This document shows, piece by piece, positions 24,909 through 33,050 of a stretch of 57,769 bases of DNA; the stretch's first letter is position 1; each line of letters begins with the position of its first letter. Where the stretch lies: positions 1-57,769 of the forward strand of contig URKR01000013.1 of the NCBI GenBank assembly GCA_900548355.1, given 5' to 3'. The translations under genes and the position numbers were made by a program. This DNA comes from an uncultured Oscillospiraceae bacterium (GTDB lineage Bacteria; Bacillota; Clostridia; Oscillospirales; Ruminococcaceae). The notes under the pieces were generated by a model that saw only the letters and a program-made list of their open reading frames with translations, had not been told where the DNA came from and ran no database searches.

Positions 24909-25895
24909 ATGCACATCCCTTCCCCCACCCGCTACGATGCGATGCAGTTCCCCCACTGCGGCAAAAGCGGGCTGCGGCTGCCAGAGCTCTCGCTCGGGCT
25001 CTGGCACAATTTCGGCGACACCGCGCGGTATGACACGATGCGCGCGATTGTGCTGACCGCCTTTGACAACGGTATCGTCCACTTTGACCTCGCGAACAAC
25101 TACGGCCCCGAGCCCGGCGCGGCCGAGCGCAACTTCGGCCGCATCCTGCGCGAAGACCTGGCCGCCCACCGCGATGAACTGCTGATTTCGACCAAGGCCG
25201 GCTACGGGATGTGGGAAGGCCCCTACGGCGACGGCGGCAGCCGCAAGTATCTGCTGGCAAGCCTGGACGCCAGCCTGCGCCGGCTCGGGCTCGACTATGT
25301 CGATATCTTCTACCACCACCGTATGGACCCCGGCACCCCGCTGGAAGAGACGATGGGCGCGCTGGCCCAGGCTGTGCGCAGCGGCAAGGCGCTGTATGCC
25401 GGGCTTTCAAACTACGACGGCCCGACGATGGAAAAGGCCGCCGCAATTCTGGACGAACTGCATTGCCCGTTCGTCATCAACCAGAACCGCTATTCGATCT
25501 TTGACCGCACGATCGAGAAAAACGGCCTCAAAGACACAGCCGTGCGGCTGGGCAAAGGCATCATCGCGTTCAGCCCGCTGGCCCAGGGCCTTTTGACCGA
25601 CCGCTACCTGCACGGCATTCCGGCGGACAGCCGGATGCGCACCGACGGCCGCTTTTTGAACGACAGCGCCCTGACCGACGAACGGCTGGCCCAGATCCGT
25701 GCGCTCAACGATCTGGCCGCCGCCCGCGGTGAAAGCCTGGCCACGATGGCGCTGCGCTGGATTTTGCGCGACGGCGCCGTGACCAGTGTGTTGGTCGGCG
25801 CCAGCCGGCCCGAACAGCTGCTTGACGATTTGAAGGTGCTGAACAGCCCCGCCCTGAGCGCGGAAGAGCTCAGGATCATTGACGCAAACAGCTGA
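24909..25895 (+). CDS. Aldo/keto reductase (YghZ/L-glyceraldehyde-3-phosphate reductase-like)
   Basis: 328 residues; AAGGAGG ends 8 bases before ATG 24909. The (beta/alpha)8 reductase shows FDLANNYGPEPGAAE (catalytic Asp and Tyr), LLISTKAGYGMWEGPYG (Lys), VDIFYHHRMD (His) and the NADPH-binding end TSVLVGASRPEQL. The 'YGMWEGPYG..GSRKYL..S.D.SL.RLGLDYVDIFY' run is characteristic of YghZ-type enzymes, which reduce L-glyceraldehyde 3-phosphate and other aldehydes. In this operon it may act on an aldehyde or uronate product of pectin breakdown; the exact substrate is unknown. It is the last gene before a bidirectional terminator. Confidence 0.85.
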   Translation: MHIPSPTRYDAMQFPHCGKSGLRLPELSLGLWHNFGDTARYDTMRAIVLTAFDNGIVHFDLANNYGPEPGAAERNFGRILREDLAAHRDELLISTKAGYGMWEGPYGDGGSRKYLLASLDASLRRLGLDYVDIFYHHRMDPGTPLEETMGALAQAVRSGKALYAGLSNYDGPTMEKAAAILDELHCPFVINQNRYSIFDRTIEKNGLKDTAVRLGKGIIAFSPLAQGLLTDRYLHGIPADSRMRTDGRFLNDSALTDERLAQIRALNDLAAARGESLATMALRWILRDGAVTSVLVGASRPEQLLDDLKVLNSPALSAEELRIIDANS

Positions 25896-25910
25896 CAAAT
25901 TGCCAAGAGC

Positions 25911-25945
25911 AAAGCAGCCCCGGCCGTACAGGCCGGGGCTGCTTT
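25911..25945. terminator. Bidirectional terminator between convergent operons
   Basis: A 15-bp perfect stem, AAAGCAGCCCCGGCC and its complement, with a GTACA loop. It ends both the plus-strand pectin operon and the minus-strand FHA-ABC operon. Confidence 0.85.
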
Positions 25946-25958
25946 GCTTTGAAAAATC

Positions 25959-26786
25959 TCATCCTTTCCGCCGCGCAAATCCGATTTTGAGCACAAGCCA
26001 GGCGGCGATGAGGCAAACGACGCTGAGCAGGCCGAGCATCTGCCAGCAATGTATAAGGTTTGGCACCGTGGCGTTGTACATGGGGCTGTCCAGCCCGACA
26101 TTGAGCCAGACCAGCCGGCTGTTGAGGTCGGTGGAGGCGCCAAACGCCCCCATCCCCCACCGGCAGGTGACAAGGTAGCCAATGGCTGTCATGGCGCCGC
26201 TGACCGGGAACAGCGCCCCGCTGAAAACAACCTGTGCAATAATCAGCACAAGCACAAACAGTATCGCCGACTCGCTGTTTTTGAATGCCGCCGACACAAG
26301 CAGCCCCATCGACGCCGAGCTGAGCAAGATCAGGAGCACCGTGATGTACAGCTCAAAATCGGTATCCAGCAGCAGGTCGTTTTGCGGCACATGGATCACC
26401 CGCACGAAACCAGCCGTCAAAATGGAAGCCTGCACAAGACTGATGAGGGCCAGGGTGACCATTTTAGCGAGCACCGTCGCCCCCAGGCTGACCCCGACGC
26501 TCGCCTCACGGAAGATGATCTCCCGCTCTTTGCAGATTTCGCGGTAGGAATTGAGCAGCCCCATAAAACTGGACACCGCCGCCAGAATAAAGAGGACGGT
26601 ACGGCTGCCAACATCAATCAGGTTGGAGGTAAAGCAGTCCGGGTCGCCCACCAGCGCAATGACCCCGACCATGAGCGGGGCCTGCAGCAGAAGGCTGGCC
26701 AGCACAAGCTTGTTGTTAAAGATCAGCTGGAAATTGCGGGCGATGAGCACCCGCAGCTGGCGGAAAAAAGCGCTTAGTTCCTGCAT
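25959..26786 (-). CDS. ABC-2 type permease of the FHA-ABC system
   Basis: 275 residues. An N-terminal cytoplasmic helix (FFRQLRVLIARNFQLIFNNK) is followed by six membrane segments, among them LVLASLLLQAPLMVGVIALVG, LFILAAVSSFMGLLNS and LLSVVCLIAAWLVLKIGF. The segment NSYREICKEREIIFREASVGVS is the conserved 'ER.....RE' connector of ABCG-type (ABC-2) exporters. It overlaps the ATPase gene by 13 bases, so the two are made together; a full exporter would be a dimer of both. The substrate is unknown. In mycobacterial Rv1747 the equivalent permease is fused to the FHA-ATPase; here it is separate. Confidence 0.85.
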   Translation of the reverse strand: MQELSAFFRQLRVLIARNFQLIFNNKLVLASLLLQAPLMVGVIALVGDPDCFTSNLIDVGSRTVLFILAAVSSFMGLLNSYREICKEREIIFREASVGVSLGATVLAKMVTLALISLVQASILTAGFVRVIHVPQNDLLLDTDFELYITVLLILLSSASMGLLVSAAFKNSESAILFVLVLIIAQVVFSGALFPVSGAMTAIGYLVTCRWGMGAFGASTDLNSRLVWLNVGLDSPMYNATVPNLIHCWQMLGLLSVVCLIAAWLVLKIGFARRKG

Positions 26787-28297
26787 CGTTTGTCGGCCTC
26801 CTCGGCGGCCGCCGGCCAGCGCGCCACCAGCCGGTTAAACGCCGGGGAAGCAAAGTACTGGCAGCGGTAGGTTTCAATCTGTTCAGGGTCACGCAGTTTT
26901 TCAAAGATGTCGCTTGTCAGCGCCACGCCAAAGTAGGCGTCCATCTCCTCAGGCGGGCCGTAGTAGCACAGCACCCCGCCGACGCCGAGGAATGCGACCT
27001 TATCACAGAGGTTGATGTTGGACATGTTGTGTGTGACCATCAGCACCGTGCAGTTTTCATGGCTGAGCTTGCGGCAGAGTTCCATCATGCTGCGGTCAAG
27101 GTCGGGCGAAAGGCCGCTCGTCGGCTCATCCAGAATCAGCAGCCGCGGGCTGGCCAACAGCTCCATCGCGATGGATACCCGCTTTTTCTGCCCTCCCGAA
27201 AGGTTCGCAATCATCGTTTTTTCCCGTCCCTGCAGGTCAACCGCCGCAATCGCATGGGCGACGGCGGCCTTGAGCTCGGCGCGGGTCGCGTCATGGGCGA
27301 TGCGCAGCCGCGCCGTGCAGAGCAGGCTTTGCTCAACGGTCAGGTTGTCATGCATGATATCCTTCTGCGGCACATAGCCGACGACATCGTCGAAGGCATT
27401 GCGGTTGCCGTGGGTGTCGATGCCGTCAAAACAGACGCTGCCGGCCGTGCAGGGCGCCGAACCCGTGATACAGGTCAGCAGGCTGGATTTGCCGGCCCCG
27501 GAACCGCCCACAAGCACGACAAAGCTGTTCGGTTCAATCTCAAGCGAAACGCCGTCCACAATATCGAGCGGCTCGCCGGTGTTGCGGTTTTTGACGGTTT
27601 TGCGCAGGTTCAAAAGCTGGACGCTGATGCCCTGCTGGTGCTCATGGTAGTGCAGCACCCCGCCTGCATAGGCAAAAACCTGGGTCGGCACATTGATGAT
27701 GCCGCCGTCCGGCAGCAGGGCGGCGCGCACCCGCTGGCCATTCAGGTAGGTGCCGTTGGTCGAACCAAGGTCCCGCACCTCGGCGTGGCCATCCTCATAC
27801 ACAATCTCACAGTGGTGGCGGGAGACCCGGTCGGAGGCGAGGATAACATCGCAGTCCTCTCCGCGGCCAATCAGCAGCCGGCGCTTGCGGCGCAGGTCAA
27901 CTTCGCGCAAAACCGGGTCGTCCTCGCTCTCGGCGCGCAGGCTTCCGACATCGGCTGCCGCACGGATTTCCTGCACCCGAAACGTGATTTCCTGGGTGGC
28001 GTTGTCGCCGTCGGTGTTCAGGCCGATGACATCGCCCTCCTGCAGCGGCACCCTCTCGCCGGTGTGGAGGTAGCGGTTGTTGTACCAGGTGGCAAAGCCG
28101 CTGCCATCATCCCGCAGCTGCCAGGTTCCGTTTTGGCACAGCAGCGTGAACTGCCTGTCGCCGACATTGTTGCGGCGCAGCACATAGTCACAGCGCGGCC
28201 CGCGGCCAAAGCTGCAGGGGGCCTTGGCCGCCGGCAGCAGAATGCGCTGGCGGTTGCGCTGCTCGGTCACAAGCAGGACAATTTCACTGGCCATCAT
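26774..28297 (-). CDS. ABC transporter ATPase with two N-terminal FHA domains
   Basis: 507 residues from ATG 28297 (a second ATG follows at once; GGGGGTGG upstream). FHA1, residues about 1-110, has SFGRGPRCDYVL but the usual serine is replaced (NNVGDRQFTL). FHA2, about 125-215, is fully canonical: LLIGRGEDCDVILAS, DRVSRHHCEIV and LGSTNGTYLNG, so it should bind phosphothreonine. The nucleotide-binding domain follows: Walker A GGSGAGKSSLL, signature LSGGQKKRVSIAMELL, Walker B LLILDEPTSGLSP, and H-loop TVLMVTHNMSN, ABCG-like. The architecture equals the cytoplasmic half of mycobacterial Rv1747, whose transport is controlled by Ser/Thr kinase phosphorylation. No kinase gene is in the window. Confidence 0.92.
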   Translation of the reverse strand: MMASEIVLLVTEQRNRQRILLPAAKAPCSFGRGPRCDYVLRRNNVGDRQFTLLCQNGTWQLRDDGSGFATWYNNRYLHTGERVPLQEGDVIGLNTDGDNATQEITFRVQEIRAAADVGSLRAESEDDPVLREVDLRRKRRLLIGRGEDCDVILASDRVSRHHCEIVYEDGHAEVRDLGSTNGTYLNGQRVRAALLPDGGIINVPTQVFAYAGGVLHYHEHQQGISVQLLNLRKTVKNRNTGEPLDIVDGVSLEIEPNSFVVLVGGSGAGKSSLLTCITGSAPCTAGSVCFDGIDTHGNRNAFDDVVGYVPQKDIMHDNLTVEQSLLCTARLRIAHDATRAELKAAVAHAIAAVDLQGREKTMIANLSGGQKKRVSIAMELLASPRLLILDEPTSGLSPDLDRSMMELCRKLSHENCTVLMVTHNMSNINLCDKVAFLGVGGVLCYYGPPEEMDAYFGVALTSDIFEKLRDPEQIETYRCQYFASPAFNRLVARWPAAAEEADKRCRN

Positions 28298-28781
28298 GCC
28301 ACCCCCTTGGCAGGAAGCCGCCGCAGAACGGCACAAACTGCATCTTTACCTTGCCAAAGGCGACGGTATCGCCGGCCGCGAGCGGCTGCGGGGTCAGCAG
28401 CTGGGCGCCGTTGCGGTAACAGAGTTCGCTGGCCGAACCCGGCAGCAGCGTGAAGCTTACATCTTTCGGGTCGTAGGAGACGATCGCGATGCGCACCGAA
28501 AGCGGGGCGTCGGCGCTGAGGGTCTGGGGCGCGCCCTCGGCCGAAAGGCCGAGATAGTTGCGCCCTGCGCCGATGCGCAGATCCCGCCCGCGGCCCGGGC
28601 CTGCCACCGCCACCAGCCAGCCTGCTACCGGCCCTTCTGCCGCGGCAGGCGTTGCTGCCGGGGCGGCGGTTCCGTCTTGCACAATGCCGCTCTCGCCCTG
28701 CAGGGCCGGGTCGCAGTAGGGGCAGGCGGGGAATTTGTCCCCGTCATAAAAATGTCCGTTTTCGCATTTGGTCAGCTTCAT
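28284..28781 (-). CDS. Zinc-ribbon protein with degenerate FHA domain
   Basis: 165 residues. The N-terminus MKLTKCENGHFYDGDKFPAC continues with PYC, so the cysteines/histidine form a CxxGH...CxxC zinc ribbon, as in small FHA proteins of Firmicutes. After an Ala/Pro linker (residues 33-50) comes an FHA-like beta sandwich (GWLVAVAGPGRGRDLRIGAG to VAFGKVKMQFVPF), with GR and NG turns still visible but without the SxxH phosphate-binding pair. It is read just before the ATPase and overlaps it by 14 bases. An adaptor in the exporter complex is inferred. Confidence 0.75.
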   Translation of the reverse strand: MKLTKCENGHFYDGDKFPACPYCDPALQGESGIVQDGTAAPAATPAAAEGPVAGWLVAVAGPGRGRDLRIGAGRNYLGLSAEGAPQTLSADAPLSVRIAIVSYDPKDVSFTLLPGSASELCYRNGAQLLTPQPLAAGDTVAFGKVKMQFVPFCGGFLPRGWHDGQ

Positions 28782-28800
28782 CGCAGACTCCTTTGTATCC

Positions 28801-28930
28801 AGAGGATTTTCGATTCAAGTGTTTAGCGTTTAGATATGGTGGATCGCGCTGCGTCCTCAAAAAGCATCGGCAGGTTTCCGGCCCTTTTCAAAATCGCGCC
28901 GAAGGCGCACCGCATCTTAACCCCAAACTC
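28801..28930. repeat. Intergenic repeat inside the FHA operon
   Basis: The gap of 167 bases between the VWA-FHA and zinc-ribbon genes holds GTTTAGCGTTTAGATATGG next to TGGATCG, which matches 53268-53298 (GTTAAACATTAGGAGTTATGG, then TGGATCG), plus an imperfect GCGCC-rich inverted repeat. I see no gene in it. The repeat appears to have inserted into an otherwise tightly packed operon. Confidence 0.45.
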
Positions 28931-28948
28931 GAAGCTCTAAACTCTTCC

Positions 28949-30670
28949 TCAAAACACCACCCGCAGCGTCGTGCGGCCCAGGCGGATGACGTCGTTGTTG
29001 CGCAGGGTGGTGGCATCGGCGATCCGCGCCTCCCCCACATGGACAGCCGCCCCGCCCAGCGGTGTGACCAGCACCCTGTCCCCTTCAAGCCAGAGGATAC
29101 AGTGCTGCGGGGCCACCCGAGCGTCCTCCAGGCAGAGGTCACACTGCGCGGCGTCGCTGCCGATCAGCAGGCTGCCGCGCACTTTGCCGGTCCAGCGGGT
29201 TTCGGCCACCATACGCCGGGTGCGCAGGTAGAGCGTCAGCCAGCGGGCCGGCAGCGCATCGGCCGTTTCATCGGCCGATGCCAGCAGATGCTCGGCTTCG
29301 GCCTGCTGTTCCGCCGCGCGGTCCTGCCGGCGCTGCCAGGCGCTGCGCCCGGCCAGCGCCACCAACAGTACGCCGAGCAGCAGCACCGGCAGCCGGAAGC
29401 GTTCCCAGTAAAACCGGCTGTCAGGCGGGTAGCCGCTGACCGTGAAGGTCACGGCAGCACCGCTGTCGCTGAGGTTGGCCGGGGTGATCCGGCTTGCAAC
29501 CTCGTGCAGCTGCAAGGTATAGTCCCCGTCGTAGAGCGGGGCGACGGTCAGGGTAGCGGTGCGGCCGTCCTCGCTCAAAACGACCGAGCGTATGGCCGGC
29601 GACCAGCCCCAGATATCGGCGCTGCGCAGCCGGTAGCGGCGGGCGCTGTCGGCGTTGCCAACCGCCTGGTTGAAGGTCAGGGTCAGGGTATCCCGGCCGG
29701 TCAGTGTCACCGTTTCCACCGCAGGGGCGGTGAGCTTGTGTCCCATATAGACGGTGGCCGAAGCCTGCACGGCGGTGCCAAGGCTTGGCACCGCAACGGT
29801 CAGGGTATCAAGCCGCTCCCCTGCAAAGGATGCGGCAAGTTCGGTTTTGAACTCAAGCACGTTGGCAAGCGAAGCCTGGGCCTCGCGCAGCGCATCGGCC
29901 AGGCCTTCGGCTTCGGTTGCCACAACCTTTCCCCCGCTCATGCCGGCCAGCGCCGAGGCCAGGGCGCTCTCCGGGCCGGTCGCAAAAGCCCTGACTGCCA
30001 TATTCAGCCCCGCTGTTGCATCACCTGCCAGGCCGGCCAGCAGCGCAGGGTTTGACAGCAGCTGCGCGGTATCGGTGCAGAAAAACAGGCATTTGCGCGG
30101 CGCCAGGCTTTGGTACGCACTGTGTACATCCGCATATACCATCCCGGCCAGCGCCGCCACATCGGCCGCGCCGCCGGCCTGCCGCAGGTTCGCGATGGCC
30201 CGCAGCGCAGCGCTGACATCGTCGGTGGCAGACAGCACACAGGCCGGGCCGCCGGCTGTCGTATACAGCATAACCTGGTCGCGCGCAGATTTTCCGCGCA
30301 CAAAGCCGCGCAGCGTCGCCTTGGTCTGCGCAAAAATTTCCGGGTCGATCGCATCGCTGTTGTCCACCACAAGCAGGTAACAGATCGGCTCGTTTGCAAG
30401 CGCGATGTTGCCGGTGGGGATGCGCTTTCCCCCGATTGAAATTTCCACCCCGGCCCCCTGCACAAGCGCAGGGTCCATCGGCTGGCCGGTTTCATCCGCC
30501 GCCGTGACAAAGATATCAAGTTCCGGCAGGTTGGCGTATACCTGTTCAATAGAAAATTGCAGCGCCGGGCCTTCCAGCGCAGATGCCGAATAGCCCCCTG
30601 CCAGCAGGCAGAGGGCTACAACAGCGGCGGCGGACACAAGCCGGCGCAAAAAGCGCGATACGGACGGCAA
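28949..30670 (-). CDS. Membrane VWA protein with C-terminal FHA domain
   Basis: 573 residues. The start is TTG at 30670: AAAGGAGG lies 5 bases before it, and the frame upstream belongs to the previous gene. Signal peptide at residues 10-31 (LVSAAAVVALCLLAGGYSASA). An extracellular von Willebrand A domain follows with a partial MIDAS (YLLVVDNSDAIDPE) and VMLYTTAG; then two beta-sandwich domains (VETVTLTGRDTLTLTFNQAV; YTLQLHEVASR). A membrane segment at about 425-441 (RLPVLLLGVLLVALAG) leads to a basic coil and a cytoplasmic FHA domain (about 490-573). That FHA has lost the phosphopeptide-binding Arg and Ser (LLIGSDAAQC, RVAPQHCILW). It thus links the outside (VWA, adhesive or partner-binding) with the FHA cluster inside. 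Confidence 0.85.
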   Translation of the reverse strand: MPSVSRFLRRLVSAAAVVALCLLAGGYSASALEGPALQFSIEQVYANLPELDIFVTAADETGQPMDPALVQGAGVEISIGGKRIPTGNIALANEPICYLLVVDNSDAIDPEIFAQTKATLRGFVRGKSARDQVMLYTTAGGPACVLSATDDVSAALRAIANLRQAGGAADVAALAGMVYADVHSAYQSLAPRKCLFFCTDTAQLLSNPALLAGLAGDATAGLNMAVRAFATGPESALASALAGMSGGKVVATEAEGLADALREAQASLANVLEFKTELAASFAGERLDTLTVAVPSLGTAVQASATVYMGHKLTAPAVETVTLTGRDTLTLTFNQAVGNADSARRYRLRSADIWGWSPAIRSVVLSEDGRTATLTVAPLYDGDYTLQLHEVASRITPANLSDSGAAVTFTVSGYPPDSRFYWERFRLPVLLLGVLLVALAGRSAWQRRQDRAAEQQAEAEHLLASADETADALPARWLTLYLRTRRMVAETRWTGKVRGSLLIGSDAAQCDLCLEDARVAPQHCILWLEGDRVLVTPLGGAAVHVGEARIADATTLRNNDVIRLGRTTLRVVF

Positions 30671-30692
30671 GGGAGCCTCCTTTGGTTGGATG

Positions 30693-31964
30693 TCAATGCA
30701 GGCGGCGGTGCAGCGCGCGCAGCGCACGCACCACCCGTTCGCGGCGGCCATCCGCCGGGGCGTCCGGCGGGGGCGCATCCTCCTCATCATCGGCCAGTAC
30801 CGGCAGCACCGGGGTGCGCGGGCCGGCTGTCGGCGGGGTTTCATCCGGCTGCACCTCGTTTTCCTGCCGCACAATCGGGGAGGAGAAGATCGCCCCCGGC
30901 ACTTCGGTCAGCGCCGGGCCGGTCTGGCGGGTGGGGTCATGGTCTTCAGGCGCAGGTTTGGCCGGGGCAGCCGGCGGTTCCGCTTTCGCAGGCTCGGCAT
31001 CCGGTTCCGGGCTGTCCTCCTCGGCGGCAGCCTGGGCGCGCAGTTCATCCACCGCGCGGGCGATCGCCTCGGGGCCAAGGTCCAGTTCCACCGGCGGGGT
31101 GGGTACTTCCTGCAGTTCGGGCAGCGCGGGCGAAGGGTCAGGCAGCGGGGCGGGTTCGGCCGTTTCGCTCTTGGCCGTTCCCTCCACCTGCATAAGTTCC
31201 CGCGCCATGCGGTTCAAAAACACAATCAGCTGTTCGCGGCGCTGTTCCAGGCTGCGCACTTCCTCTCGCATACTGTTCAGGCGGAGCTGATGGGCGTTCT
31301 GCACCTCATTGGCTTCGGCCGCCGCGGCCTCCACCAGGCGGCGGGCCTGGGCGTGCGCCTGCTCTTTGGCTGTATCCAGCACGGCTTCAGCCTGCAGGCG
31401 GGCATCCGCGGCGGTCTCTTCAGCCTGGCGGCGGGCCTTGTCCACAATCGCACGGGCTTCGGCCGCGGCGTCGTCCAGTTTTTGCTGGCGGGCAGCGGCC
31501 AGCGCTTCGCGGTCCTCATCCAGGGCGCGGCCTTTCAAACGCAAGGCGGCCTCCGCCTGTTCGGCCCGTTCTTTGAGGGCTGCGTTTTCCTTTTGCAGGT
31601 CGGCGTTTTTCAGCTGAAGCACCGCGTTCTGGTCGCTCAGCGAATGGTTCTTCTCTTTCAGGCTGGAAAGCCGGGTATCCAGTTCGGTGCGCTGGCGGGC
31701 GTAGGCTTCACTGTTTCCGGCCAGGGCGGCGCTCTGCTCAGCCAGGCGGCGGTTCTGGGCCGCCAGGGTCTGGCAGTGCTGTTCGAGCGCGGTGTTCTGC
31801 TGGGCCAGCGTGCGGGCATGGCCTTCGGCCCGGCTGAGCCGCTGCTCATACTCGGTACACAAAGCCTGCATGGCCTGGCGAACGTCCAGCGTTTCATACC
31901 CGCCGAACCGTGCCTTGCGGATGCCGCTCTGCTCGATAAATTTGGTCACGTCAATCTTCGGCAT
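30693..31964 (-). CDS. DivIVA-like coiled-coil protein, first gene of the FHA-ABC operon
   Basis: 423 residues from ATG 31964 (GGGGG 5-9 bases upstream). The N-terminus MPKIDVTKFIEQSGIRKARF then GGYETLDVRQAMQALCTEYE resembles the membrane-curvature-binding head of DivIVA ('F...GY...EV..F'). Residues of about 40-270 are almost pure coiled coil (repeated LAQQN, AEQAEAALR, and an Ala/Gln/Arg-rich part like KARRQAEETAADARLQAEAV). The remainder (about 280-400) is acidic and proline-rich and ends in a basic helix. Such proteins organise complexes at poles or septa. As the leading gene it may place the FHA exporter at a specific site. The gap to the VWA gene is 22 bases. Confidence 0.75.
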   Translation of the reverse strand: MPKIDVTKFIEQSGIRKARFGGYETLDVRQAMQALCTEYEQRLSRAEGHARTLAQQNTALEQHCQTLAAQNRRLAEQSAALAGNSEAYARQRTELDTRLSSLKEKNHSLSDQNAVLQLKNADLQKENAALKERAEQAEAALRLKGRALDEDREALAAARQQKLDDAAAEARAIVDKARRQAEETAADARLQAEAVLDTAKEQAHAQARRLVEAAAAEANEVQNAHQLRLNSMREEVRSLEQRREQLIVFLNRMARELMQVEGTAKSETAEPAPLPDPSPALPELQEVPTPPVELDLGPEAIARAVDELRAQAAAEEDSPEPDAEPAKAEPPAAPAKPAPEDHDPTRQTGPALTEVPGAIFSSPIVRQENEVQPDETPPTAGPRTPVLPVLADDEEDAPPPDAPADGRRERVVRALRALHRRLH

Positions 31965-32031
31965 GATTCCCCCGCCTTTTCGAATACTTGCCCGGGCACA
32001 ATCCAAAGCGCCGGGTCTTATACATAGTATC

Positions 32032-32060
32032 ATTATACCAAGCAAGCCGATCAAACGCAA
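32032..32060 (-). promoter_or_regulatory. Promoter of the DivIVA/VWA/FHA-ABC operon
   Basis: Minus strand: -35 TTGCGT (32055-32060), 17-bp spacer, -10 TATAAT (32032-32037), 68 bases before the first start at 31964. Confidence 0.65.
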
Positions 32061-32111
32061 GGAAAATCGACAGCCGCCGCGCCTTGACGGGGTTTGGCGG
32101 GCGGGGATACG

Positions 32112-32141
32112 CTATCTTTTAGATAGGCAATGTAGTATAAT
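32112..32141 (+). promoter_or_regulatory. Promoter with dyad operator for the flavin reductase gene
   Basis: TATAAT at 32136-32141 lies 36 bases before the ATG. No good -35 exists; at that place is a dyad, CTATCT-TTT-AGATAG (32112-32126), suggesting an activator or repressor site. The regulator is not identifiable. Confidence 0.4.
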
Positions 32142-32176
32142 AAAGTCAACAACAATCAAAATTTATGGAGGAAAAT

Positions 32177-32827
32177 ATGAAAAAGAAATACAGCACGTTG
32201 CCTGAATCAATGAAAAAGATGGAGATGTATGGATTTAATTGGATGGAGTTCGTTATCTCTGTACCCTCTCCACTCTACATAATGACTTCATATAAAAGCA
32301 ATGGACAGCCTAACGCTTGTATGCAGTCATGGACAACATTTACGGGGGGAAAAAGTGGCTACTTTGCAATTGTTTCCGCTGTCAGCAAATATGGACATTT
32401 ATATCAAACAATTCATGAAACAGGTGAAGCTGTCATCAATTTCATGTCTGCCGATTTGTATGATAAGTGTATGTCAACCTGTAAAAATAACAATTTTGAA
32501 ATAGATGAAATTAAAGCCGCCGGTTTGACTTCGGTTAAAGCAGAAATGGTGAATGCTCCTCTGATTGATGAATGCTTTATGAATCTGGAATGTCGCTTCA
32601 AATGGGAGAAAGAAATTGTCGAGGGTGACGACTATGTTTTGGTGTGTCTCGAAATCGTTAGAGTACATATTGATGAAAGACATATGGATGAGAACGATCT
32701 TGGAAGGACGGGAGAAACGGGAATTCTTTACAATATTCATCATCCTATCAATCCTGAGAATTTCAATGGGACAGCCCATGATTATGTCGGTACTGTAAAA
32801 AAGATACGGGATTATAACGAGTATTGA
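32177..32827 (+). CDS. Flavin reductase family protein (FMN-binding)
   Basis: 216 residues; ATG 32177 with GGAGG 5 bases upstream (an ATG at 32165 overlaps that site). The split-barrel flavin-binding fold appears as FVISVPSPLYIMTSYKSNGQ, PNACMQSWTTFTGG, FAIVSAVSKYGHLYQTIHET and AVINFMS; the last part is LECRFKWEKEIVEGDDYVLV. Related proteins bind FMN and reduce flavins or act as small oxidoreductases. The gene is strikingly AT-rich (codons such as AAA, ATA, TAT and GAT dominate) against a background above 60% GC, which points to recent horizontal acquisition. It is monocistronic with its own promoter. Confidence 0.85.
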   Translation: MKKKYSTLPESMKKMEMYGFNWMEFVISVPSPLYIMTSYKSNGQPNACMQSWTTFTGGKSGYFAIVSAVSKYGHLYQTIHETGEAVINFMSADLYDKCMSTCKNNNFEIDEIKAAGLTSVKAEMVNAPLIDECFMNLECRFKWEKEIVEGDDYVLVCLEIVRVHIDERHMDENDLGRTGETGILYNIHHPINPENFNGTAHDYVGTVKKIRDYNEY

Positions 32828-32973
32828 GAGATGTGTTTTTGTGATATATAGGCGATACAATTCCAGGATGAGCGCGAGCAGTTTGAGGGTAAAGGTATTC
32901 ATCCGGGTTTGCCTCCTTCTCAGGGCAAGAATTTCTCCGCCCTATAAAACGAGGCAGACCGCCCGCATTTGGC

Positions 32974-33015
32974 AAACAACGCCGGCCGGGAGCGTTCTCC
33001 CGGCCGGCGTTGTTT
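32974..33015. terminator. Bidirectional terminator
   Basis: A 19-bp perfect stem (AAACAACGCCGGCCGGGAG and complement) with a CGTT loop and T-rich flank on the right. It serves the flavin reductase gene and, on the other strand, the metal ATPase operon. The stretch 32828-32973 shows no gene. Confidence 0.75.
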
Positions 33016-33050
33016 GTTTTTTCAAAAGTTAAGAGTTTTTCCCGCCCTAT

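Noticed and set aside
23188..25446. Minus-strand open frame of about 750 codons across GH51 and the aldo-keto reductase
   Set aside because: It spans two clear plus-strand genes and an intergenic gap, and its translation has no recognisable domain.
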